Origin: Bacillota bacterium
GTDB lineage: Bacteria > Bacillota > Negativicutes > Sporomusales > Sporomusaceae
Assembly: GCA_023443285.1 (NCBI GenBank)
Contig: JAEZVB010000103.1
Location: forward strand, 1-63,989
Direction: 5' to 3'
DNA length: 63,989 nucleotides
This document shows, in pieces, positions 57,603 through 63,989 of this stretch. A model generated the notes under the pieces. That model made no database searches. It worked only from the letters and a program-made list of their open reading frames with translations, and had not been told where the DNA came from. Numbering within the stretch: position 1 is the stretch's first letter; each line of letters starts with the position of its first letter. The translations under genes were made by a program, and so were the position numbers.

Positions 57603-58637
57603 ATGAATTATCAGGCAGCAGTGGACAATTTAGTTGATGGAGCAGCCAAACCGGTGAACAGTCTGGGTTTGCTGGAGAAAATTTTTAAAAAAATGCTATT
57701 GTCCTGGGGCACCATGCAGCCGGAAATTAAACCCTATCATTTAATTTTTGCTGCTGACAATGGTGTTGTAGAGGAAGGAGTAGTGAATTTTCCTCAAGAA
57801 ATTACCTATCTTCAAGCGGCAAATATGGTAGCTGGACACGCCACTATTAGTTGCTTCTGTCAAGCCAATAATGTTCCGTATTCTGTTGTAGATATCGGAA
57901 TCAATCATAAAAATACGACAGGTATTAACCGCAGGGTTGCCAATGGCACAAAAAACTTCATGAAAGAGGAGGCCATGACCCAGGCTGAATTTGAGCAGGC
58001 GTGGCGTGTTGGGGAAGAGATGACTAGATTTGCCATTGGTACCCAAGGTGCTAACCTGATATCCTTTGGCGAAATGGGAATTGGTAATACTACTACTTCG
58101 TCAGCTGTGCTACATGCTATGACTGGGATCTTGCCTGAGTTTGTGGTAGGCTATGGCGCCAGTACTCCGACAAATGAGGTTATCAGAAGAAAATGTATGG
58201 TAGTGGCCAAAGGTGTCGAGCGTCACCGGGAAAGTTTCCGTAGTATTGAGGATATTTTGCGGTGCGTAGGGGGCTTTGATATTGTCGCCATTTGTGCAGG
58301 GATGATTGAGTGTGCCAAGTGCAAAATTCCGTTTGTTATCGATGGCTTTATTACTGCTGTAGCTTTTGCCTGTGCTTCCAGGATTAATAAAGAAGTGGAA
58401 CACTGTGGGTTGCCTTCTCACATGTCTAAAGAGCCGGGTATGTCATATGCGATGCTACTCGGTAATATATTGGCCGATGATATACCCATAAAGGCTAATA
58501 TGGCATTAGGTGAAGGAACTGGAGCTATATTGATGGTTGCTATGCTTAAAACCATGACATATACTATGTATAATATGGCAAGGCTTTCGGATTTTGAATT
58601 GAGCACACCAGAACCGCAGCAAGTAGCAGGTATGTAA
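57603..58637 (+). CDS. cobT: Nicotinate-nucleotide:dimethylbenzimidazole phosphoribosyltransferase
   Basis: A 344-residue CobT that activates the lower-ligand base of cobalamin to its alpha-riboside phosphate. Recognisable stretches are FAADNGVVEEGV, GEMGIGNTTTSSAVL and the C-terminal GEGTGAIL with the catalytic Glu region. It is directly downstream of a cobalamin riboswitch. Its place inside a propanediol/ethanolamine locus suits supply of B12 to the dehydratase PduC. Lower ligands in Sporomusa-type organisms can be phenolic; the usual phenol transferase is the ArsAB pair, so a single CobT points to benzimidazole-type or adenine bases, though this is inference. ATG 57603 has GGAGGGG upstream. 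Confidence 0.92.
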   Translation: MNYQAAVDNLVDGAAKPVNSLGLLEKIFKKMLLSWGTMQPEIKPYHLIFAADNGVVEEGVVNFPQEITYLQAANMVAGHATISCFCQANNVPYSVVDIGINHKNTTGINRRVANGTKNFMKEEAMTQAEFEQAWRVGEEMTRFAIGTQGANLISFGEMGIGNTTTSSAVLHAMTGILPEFVVGYGASTPTNEVIRRKCMVVAKGVERHRESFRSIEDILRCVGGFDIVAICAGMIECAKCKIPFVIDGFITAVAFACASRINKEVEHCGLPSHMSKEPGMSYAMLLGNILADDIPIKANMALGEGTGAILMVAMLKTMTYTMYNMARLSDFELSTPEPQQVAGM

Positions 58638-58733
58638 TTTTAGTACAAATGTAGAGATAGCGAAGTTGGCGAGGATACAGAAATCCATATAGTTATCCGC
58701 TTGTGCTGATGAAAAGATATAGGAGACGCAAAT

Positions 58734-60377
58734 ATGTATACACTGTTGATTGCTGACGACGAGCAATTAGAACGGCAGGCTTTACGGTTTATCATTGAAC
58801 ATAATTGTCCTGAGGTGCACATCATTGCCGAAACGGGGGATGGTAAGAGCGCAGTAGCTATTACTGTTGCTGAAAAACCCGATGTTGTGCTTATGGATAT
58901 TCGCATGCCGGAACTTAACGGTTTGGAGGCGGCGCGCGCCATACGGGCTGTGCTGCCTGACACAACCATTATAATGTTAACCGCCTTTGATGAATTCAAT
59001 TATGCCAAGGAGGCGCTTTCGCTAGGAGCGGCCGAGTACCTGTTGAAGCCACTTCGCCCTAAGGATTTGTTGCAAACACTGCAGGTGGCTATTGAGAAAG
59101 TGGCTCAGCGTAACCGCAAGAAACAGGAAGAAGCCGAACTGAGGAAAAATCTTGACCAAGCTATGCCGTTTATTAAAAATTCGTTTATCCATGATGTGAT
59201 TTCCGGTAAGGTTACTGATTTGAACAACTTCCGGGACAGAGCTGGTTTTTTGGAAATAAAGGCGGATTCCGGCGTAATTTTGGTAGCCAATATTGATAAT
59301 TTTAAACAGCTTACCCGTAGGGCATCCGAATTAGAAAAACAAGTGGTAAAGCAACAGGTATATCAGCATGTGTGCAAAATAGCTGGCAAAGAAGTACTGG
59401 TGGTGCCTTTTGGCGGTGATGAAATCATCCTTTATATCGGATATGAGGGTGAGGTCAATCCAGAGCAGGTTGAGATGCAAGTACGGGATATGGCCGGACG
59501 CATTCGAGATGGCATAATTCAGTTAGGCATTAGCTTAACAATTGGTATTGGCCGCTATTATACGGACCCACTCCAGATTCATAAGTCATACCTGGAAGCA
59601 GTCAGTGCGGAACAACAAAAATTTTACATTGGCGATAACCAAATTATCCATATTGACGATGTGCCACACTTAAATGTCGTATCCTTCCGATATCCTTTTA
59701 ATTATGAACGCAATCTCTTGGATAAAGTTCGCTGTGGCGAACGCCAGCAAGCTAAGGAGATGTTAAAGCAGCTTTTGCATGAAATATTTGCGGCGAAAGC
59801 TAGCATAGAGACGGTAAAAGCTTGTGTACTGGAACTCTTGATTGTATTATCCCGGGCGGCCGTGGAGGGCGGTGCTAACCTCGAAAAATTAACTTTGCTT
59901 AATTTTAACTGTATCAATCATTTGATAAATTGCTCAGACCGGGAAGAAGTGCATTGTTGGATTTTGGAATCACTGGATCAGTTCATGGATAACATGCTGG
60001 AAAACCGCAGCAGTATGAATGTAAGACTAATCAATAAGGCCTGTGCCTACATCGCCGAAAACTTTCATAAGAGTATTTCTTTGGATGAGGTTGCCCAAAC
60101 TGTTCATTTGAGTTCCTATTACTTCAGTCGTATCTTTAAAGCAGAAAAGGGCTGTAACTTTATTGAATTTTTGACTAAAGTTCGAATTGATAAGGCCAAG
60201 CTGATGCTGCAGGATCCGGAACAGACAGTCATCCGTGTGGCTGCCGAAGCCGGTTACCAGGATGCCAGCTATTTTTGCCGGGTATTTCGTCAGGAAGTGG
60301 GGGTTACCCCTAATCAATTCCGCACAAAACATAAGAATAATAAACCAAGCTCGGATACATTACAAGGACAGCAATAA
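58734..60377 (+). CDS. Response regulator: receiver, GGDEF-like, AraC DNA-binding
   Basis: A 547-residue regulator. The receiver domain (about 1-120) has the phospho-acceptor Asp in VVLMDIRMPELNG (about 54) and the lysine in YLLKPLRP. A central GGDEF-like domain (about 170-310) contains FGGDEI at 226-231 and an IDNFKQL stretch; the remaining active-site residues look degenerate. The C terminus is an AraC/HTH_18 domain (about 435-535) with SSYYFSRIFKAEKG and AGYQDASYFCRVFRQEVG. No histidine kinase is adjacent. Its position between cobT and the shell genes suggests it regulates the microcompartment operon. ATG 58734 has AGGAG upstream. Confidence 0.88.
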   Translation: MYTLLIADDEQLERQALRFIIEHNCPEVHIIAETGDGKSAVAITVAEKPDVVLMDIRMPELNGLEAARAIRAVLPDTTIIMLTAFDEFNYAKEALSLGAAEYLLKPLRPKDLLQTLQVAIEKVAQRNRKKQEEAELRKNLDQAMPFIKNSFIHDVISGKVTDLNNFRDRAGFLEIKADSGVILVANIDNFKQLTRRASELEKQVVKQQVYQHVCKIAGKEVLVVPFGGDEIILYIGYEGEVNPEQVEMQVRDMAGRIRDGIIQLGISLTIGIGRYYTDPLQIHKSYLEAVSAEQQKFYIGDNQIIHIDDVPHLNVVSFRYPFNYERNLLDKVRCGERQQAKEMLKQLLHEIFAAKASIETVKACVLELLIVLSRAAVEGGANLEKLTLLNFNCINHLINCSDREEVHCWILESLDQFMDNMLENRSSMNVRLINKACAYIAENFHKSISLDEVAQTVHLSSYYFSRIFKAEKGCNFIEFLTKVRIDKAKLMLQDPEQTVIRVAAEAGYQDASYFCRVFRQEVGVTPNQFRTKHKNNKPSSDTLQGQQ

Positions 60378-60669
60378 CTTCTTAGGACATAACGAAAAAA
60401 TACTATTGTGATTTAAGTATCATATAGAAACTGAAATCATACAAAAAAGACTGTGAAAAACAGTCTTTTTTTGTTTGCATTCGCAAGAACATTAAAACGT
60501 CACAAAGAAATACCATGAAGCCGAAATAGAGATATTTATTCGAGATAAATTTCCTTTAAATAGCGGCAAATATGTCCTGTGGTTACGCAAGTTCATCTCA
60601 AGGTAAAGTTGCAAAAAAGTCTAATTATTATGAGGAATCAAAAAGACAATAGAATTGCGAGGTAGGGTC
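60378..60669. other. Regulatory gap before the shell operon
   Basis: It holds the terminator at 60443-60473 and about 190 bases of AT-rich DNA that should contain the shell-operon promoter. I could not pick a convincing -35/-10 pair or AraC site. Confidence 0.5.
60443..60473 (+). terminator. Terminator of the response-regulator gene
   Basis: AAAAAAGACTG pairs with CAGTCTTTTTT around a seven-base loop, with a T run. Confidence 0.9.
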
Positions 60670-61011
60670 ATGCGCCAAGAAAAACCGAGAATGGTACAAG
60701 AATATGTGCCAGGTAAGCAGGTGACATTAGCTCATCTTATCGCCAATCCCAAAAAAGAGCTGTGCGAAAAGCTAGGTATTACGGAAATAGGTGCTATTGG
60801 CATCTTAACAATTACTCCCTGTGAAGCAGCGATTATTGCAGCAGACGCAGCAACCAAAACCGCTGCAGTTCAAATCGGTTTTATGGATCGCTTTACCGGT
60901 TCGGTGGTACTTACCGGTACTGTTTCGGCTGTCGAGGCCGCTTTAAACCAGGTCGTCAATCTATTGTCTGAGGGCCTGGGTTTTTCAACTGCCAAGCTGA
61001 CAAGGTCGTAG
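60670..61011 (+). CDS. eutS: Microcompartment shell protein EutS/PduU type
   Basis: A 113-residue BMC-domain protein with circular permutation typical of EutS/PduU. The N-terminal RMVQEYVPGKQVTLAHLI forms the small beta-barrel plug, followed by the BMC fold (AIGILTITPCEAAIIAADAA). It forms hexagonal tiles of the microcompartment shell. The start is ATG 60670 behind GAGGTAGGG. It leads the shell operon; eutP follows after five bases. Confidence 0.92.
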   Translation: MRQEKPRMVQEYVPGKQVTLAHLIANPKKELCEKLGITEIGAIGILTITPCEAAIIAADAATKTAAVQIGFMDRFTGSVVLTGTVSAVEAALNQVVNLLSEGLGFSTAKLTRS

Positions 61012-61016
61012 CAGCT

Positions 61017-61448
61017 ATGATTATGTTAGTTGGACCTGTAGGAGCAGGCAAAACATCCTTAATAAATGCTATTAACAATGATTGTAGTAAAGCAAAAAAG
61101 ACAAGTACCATTTGTTTTACTGACGGGGCGATTGATACACCTGGTGAGTATGCGCAAATGCCTCGCTTTTACTCGGCATTAGCCGTGACAGCTACCAAAG
61201 CCACATTAGTTCTGATGGTTCAGGATGCCACAGATCGCCGTATCACACTTCCACCCGGTTTTTCCGCGATGTTTTCACGCCCGGTAGTGGGAGTAGTCAC
61301 AAAAATAGATGCTCCTGGCGCTGACCAGGAAAAAGCCAAAACCCGTCTACTTGAGGCAGGAATCAAAGAACCATTTTATTGCGTTTCTGCGTATACAGGA
61401 GCTGGTTTGGTTGAATTAACCGAATATCTCACGCGAAAGGAGGTGTAA
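61017..61448 (+). CDS. eutP: EutP/PduV-family GTPase
   Basis: A 143-residue small GTPase-like protein of microcompartment operons. The P-loop is GPVGAGKTSL (residues 6-15), a DTPGEYAQM-type switch II is present (about 43), and the base-recognition motif reads TKID rather than NKxD. In propanediol systems the relative PduV helps position compartments; some EutP proteins act as acetate kinases. No clear RBS precedes the ATG, so coupling to eutS (five bases upstream) is likely. The shell gene eutM starts three bases after the stop. Confidence 0.9.
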   Translation: MIMLVGPVGAGKTSLINAINNDCSKAKKTSTICFTDGAIDTPGEYAQMPRFYSALAVTATKATLVLMVQDATDRRITLPPGFSAMFSRPVVGVVTKIDAPGADQEKAKTRLLEAGIKEPFYCVSAYTGAGLVELTEYLTRKEV

Positions 61449-61450
61449 TT

Positions 61451-61726
61451 ATGAGCGAAGCGTTAGGCATGATTGAAACAAAAGGTTTGGTAGGAGCCAT
61501 TGAGGCTGCTGATGCCATGGTAAAGGCAGCTAATGTTGTATTAGTTGGCTATGAAAAAATCGGTTCTGGTTTGGTTACCGTTATGGTACGCGGAGATGTT
61601 GGCGCTGTCAAAGCAGCTGCTGATGCCGGTGCTGCTGCTGCCAGAAATGTGGGAGAGGTGGTATCTATTCATGTAATTCCTCGTCCGCATGTTGATGTTG
61701 AAAAAATTCTTCCTACAGTTAAATAG
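61451..61726 (+). CDS. eutM: Major hexameric shell protein EutM/PduA type
   Basis: A 91-residue single BMC-domain protein. ALGMIETKGLVGAIEAADAM, KIGSGLVTVMVRGDVGAVKAA and IPRPHVDVEKILP are canonical for PduA/PduJ/EutM/EutK-core shell hexamers, whose central pore passes small polar substrates. ATG 61451 has AGGAGG upstream. It is between eutP and pduB. PduA and EutM cannot be separated by eye. Confidence 0.93.
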   Translation: MSEALGMIETKGLVGAIEAADAMVKAANVVLVGYEKIGSGLVTVMVRGDVGAVKAAADAGAAAARNVGEVVSIHVIPRPHVDVEKILPTVK

Positions 61727-61750
61727 CCATAATTTTGGAGGTGTAATTAT

Positions 61751-62542
61751 ATGCAAGACCAATTGATTGAAAAGGTGATGGATGAAATTAAAAAGCGCAT
61801 GGAGTCAGAAACTCCGGCAGCTCCTGCTAAGGAAGCTGTAAAAGCAGCTTGTAACCCCGGTATTACCGAATTTGTTGGTACCGCCATCGGCGATACGGTG
61901 GGTTTGGTTATTGCCAATGTTGATCCGATGCTTCATGAAAAAATGAAACTTGACCCCAAATATCGCTCTATCGGTATTCTTGGTGCCCGTACTGGTGCAG
62001 GCCCGCACATTATGGCTGCTGATGAAGCAGTGAAAGCTACCAATACCGAAATCGTAACTATCGAACTTGCCCGTGACACCAAAGGCGGCGCTGGTCATGG
62101 CTGCTTGATCATCTTCGGAGCTGAAGAAGTATCTGATGCCCGTCGTGCTATCGAAGTTGCTCTCAAAGAACTTAACCGTACTTTCGGTGATGTATATGGC
62201 AATGATGCCGGCCATCTTGAACTGCAGTATACCGCCCGCGCCAGCTATGCCATTAATAAAGCCTTTGGCGCTCCCATTGGCAAAGCTTTTGGCCTGATTG
62301 TAGGCGCACCGGCTGCTATCGGTGTATTAATGGCTGATACTGCTGTGAAAACTGCCAGTGTGGAAGTATGCGGCTATGCCAGCCCTGCAGGCGGCACTTC
62401 TTTCTCGAACGAAGTTATTCTTATGATTACCGGTGATTCTGGTGCTGTTCGTCAAGCAGTAATTTCTGCTAAAGATGTAGGCAAAAAGGTATTAGAAGCT
62501 ATGGCTGGTCCGGCTCCGTCCTCGACAACGCCATACATTTAA
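61751..62542 (+). CDS. pduB: Microcompartment shell trimer protein PduB
   Basis: A 263-residue tandem-BMC protein that forms pseudo-hexameric trimers of the propanediol-type shell. The N-terminal extension (residues about 1-40) is the type used to attach cargo. The first BMC region includes GTAIGDTVGLVIANVD and GARTGAGPHIMAADEAVK, the second FGLIVGAPAAIGVLMADTAVK. The same AGGAGGTGTAATTAT leader precedes its ATG and (minus two bases) that of eutM. It precedes the diol dehydratase gene by 22 bases. Confidence 0.93.
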   Translation: MQDQLIEKVMDEIKKRMESETPAAPAKEAVKAACNPGITEFVGTAIGDTVGLVIANVDPMLHEKMKLDPKYRSIGILGARTGAGPHIMAADEAVKATNTEIVTIELARDTKGGAGHGCLIIFGAEEVSDARRAIEVALKELNRTFGDVYGNDAGHLELQYTARASYAINKAFGAPIGKAFGLIVGAPAAIGVLMADTAVKTASVEVCGYASPAGGTSFSNEVILMITGDSGAVRQAVISAKDVGKKVLEAMAGPAPSSTTPYI

Positions 62543-62564
62543 AAAGAACAGGGGGGAACTTAAG

Positions 62565-63989
62565 ATGAAAAGATCAAAACGTTTTGAAATGTTGGAAGCC
62601 CGCCCTGTAAACCAGGATGGTTTCGTAGTTGAGTGGCCGGAAGTTGGTCTGATGGCTATGGGCAGCCCCAACGATCCTAAACCAAGCATCAAAATTGAAA
62701 ATGGTAAAATAACTGAGATGGATGGTATTCCCCGCGCTCAGTTTGACTTTATCGATCAATTTATTGCCGATTATGCGATTGACACGACTATTGCCCCTAA
62801 AGCAATGGCGATGTCGGACACCGAAATTGCTAAAATGCTTGTTGATGTCAATGTATCGCGTGACGAACTTATAAAAATTATTCGTGGTTTGACGGCAGCA
62901 AAGATTGTTGCTGTTCTCAACACCATGAATGTAGTGGAAATGATGATGGCTCTCCAAAAAATGCGGGCTCGGAAAATTCCTTCCAACCAGTGCCATGTTA
63001 CTAATCCACAGGATAACCCGGTACTTATTGCCGCTGATGCCGCTGAAGCGGCTATGCGCGGGTTTGATGAAATGGAAACAACTGTTGCAGTTGTGCGTTA
63101 TGCTCCGTTCAATGCATTGGCTCTGCAAGTTGGCGGCCAGGTTGGACGCGGCGGCGTACTTATCCAGTGCGCGCTGGAAGAAGCAACTGAATTGCTGCTG
63201 GGCATGAGAGGCATTACCGCTTATGCTGAAACCATTTCCGTATATGGTACCGAAAACGTATTTGTTGATGGTGATGACACTCCATGGTCCAAAGCATTCC
63301 TGGCTTCTGCCTATGCTTCCCGGGGACTCAAAATGCGCTTCACTTCAGGAACTGGTTCTGAAGTACAAATGGGTTATGCTGAAGGCAAATCCATGCTGTA
63401 TCTGGAAGTTCGCTGCATCATGTTAACTCGCGGCGCCGGCGTTCAAGGTCTCCAAAACGGCTCTGTAAGCTGCGTTGGTGTACCTGCTGCTGTTCCTTCC
63501 GGTATTCGTGCCATCCTTGGCGAAAACCTGACAGCTGCCATGCTGGATCTCGAGGTAGCCTCAAGTAATGACCAAACTTTCACTCACTCCGACATTCGCC
63601 GTACTGCCCGTACCTTGATGCAAATGCTGCCAGGCACTGACTTCATTTGCTCAGGTTACAGCGCAACTCCGAACTACGATAACATGTTTGCCGGTTCCAA
63701 CTGGGATGTTGACGACTATGACGACTGGAATATTATCCAGCGCGACCTCATGGTTGACGGCGGCTTAAAACCAGTTTCCGAAGAAGCTGTTATCGCTGTT
63801 CGTAATAAAGCGGCTAAAGCCATTCAGGCCGTATTTAAAGAATTTGGTTTCCCGGCCATTACCGACGAAGAAGTGGAAGCGGCTACTTACGCCCATGGGA
63901 CCAAAGACATTATTAAACGTAATGTAGTTGAAGACATCAAGTATGCCGAAGATATGATGAAACGCGGTATTACCGGTGTAGATATCGTC
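62565..63989 (+). CDS. pduC: Propanediol/glycerol dehydratase large subunit PduC (3' end outside window)
   Basis: The first 475 residues of the adenosylcobalamin-dependent diol dehydratase alpha subunit (about 554 in Salmonella). The start KRFEMLEARPVNQDGFV and the TIM-barrel segments VGGQVGRGGVL, ITAYAETISVYGTE, FTSGTGSEVQMGYAEGKSMLYLE and LQNGSVSCVGVP are strongly conserved. It converts 1,2-propanediol to propionaldehyde inside the microcompartment. ATG 62565 follows GGGGGG. The frame is still open at the last base of the window; pduD, pduE and the reactivase are expected beyond it. Confidence 0.96.
   Translation, partial: MKRSKRFEMLEARPVNQDGFVVEWPEVGLMAMGSPNDPKPSIKIENGKITEMDGIPRAQFDFIDQFIADYAIDTTIAPKAMAMSDTEIAKMLVDVNVSRDELIKIIRGLTAAKIVAVLNTMNVVEMMMALQKMRARKIPSNQCHVTNPQDNPVLIAADAAEAAMRGFDEMETTVAVVRYAPFNALALQVGGQVGRGGVLIQCALEEATELLLGMRGITAYAETISVYGTENVFVDGDDTPWSKAFLASAYASRGLKMRFTSGTGSEVQMGYAEGKSMLYLEVRCIMLTRGAGVQGLQNGSVSCVGVPAAVPSGIRAILGENLTAAMLDLEVASSNDQTFTHSDIRRTARTLMQMLPGTDFICSGYSATPNYDNMFAGSNWDVDDYDDWNIIQRDLMVDGGLKPVSEEAVIAVRNKAAKAIQAVFKEFGFPAITDEEVEAATYAHGTKDIIKRNVVEDIKYAEDMMKRGITGVDIV

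Noticed and set aside
62574..63128. 184-residue open frame on the minus strand
   Set aside because: Antisense to pduC; His/Asn-rich composition typical of a shadow frame.

Overview
The window looks like the chromosome of a spore-forming, anaerobic, acetogenic member of the Negativicutes (Sporomusaceae type). This is an inference from several signs. There is a carbonyl-branch acetyl-CoA synthase (AcsB), a CO dehydrogenase (CooS) and a methylene-THF reductase with a Zn/Cys-rich tail. A beta-barrel outer-membrane protein implies a diderm envelope. DUF1657/DUF421 and DUF2935 families are typical of spore-formers, and the ribosome binding sites are strong AGGAGG type. No rRNA or CRISPR array was seen.

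Layout. 1-5400: a gene-free repeat-rich stretch, a peroxiredoxin, tRNA-Gln and tRNA-Lys, then a roughly 3.7 kb island bounded by the intact tRNA-Lys and a second copy of its 3' half. The island carries an AbrB/RelE-type toxin-antitoxin pair with an apparent frameshift, an outer-membrane protein and an IS110-family element. 5400-15200: MetF fused to its Cys-rich domain, several metabolic enzymes, AzlCD amino-acid export, a PfkB kinase, and a c-di-GMP-I riboswitch ahead of an undescribed 48-residue protein. 15300-18450: a large GGDEF-EAL protein. 18500-21900: a Zur/ZnuABC-like metal uptake operon. 22000-30700: DUF2935 protein, AcsB, citrate-type transporter, DUF421/DUF1657 pair and a chemoreceptor. 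30900-42500: a sulfur amino-acid region with two SAM-I riboswitches (one per strand), NudC, HydE, tandem YezD, a lone amino-acid binding lipoprotein, CysK behind a terminator-bearing leader, the double-cubane cluster protein with its ATP-dependent activator, and MetX. 42600-56200: ABC-2 permease, LepB, CooS, YitT-like protein, a structured leader ahead of a 34-residue membrane protein, a MocR/PhzF/racemase cluster, transporter and assorted enzymes. 56300-63989: an ethanolamine/propanediol microcompartment locus: EutJ, cobalamin riboswitch-CobT, a response regulator, EutS, EutP, EutM/PduA, PduB and PduC (cut by the window end).

How parts fit. B12 links the last region: the riboswitch controls CobT, which activates the lower ligand of the cofactor that PduC requires. 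SAM sensing coordinates MetX, cystathionine/homocysteine enzymes and probably methionine supply. Wood-Ljungdahl genes are scattered singly rather than clustered. The most novel candidates are the c-di-GMP-controlled 48-residue protein (12940-13262), the structured leader with its 34-residue membrane protein (47448-47718), and the IS110/tRNA-Lys island. All names come from reading the sequence; no database search was run.
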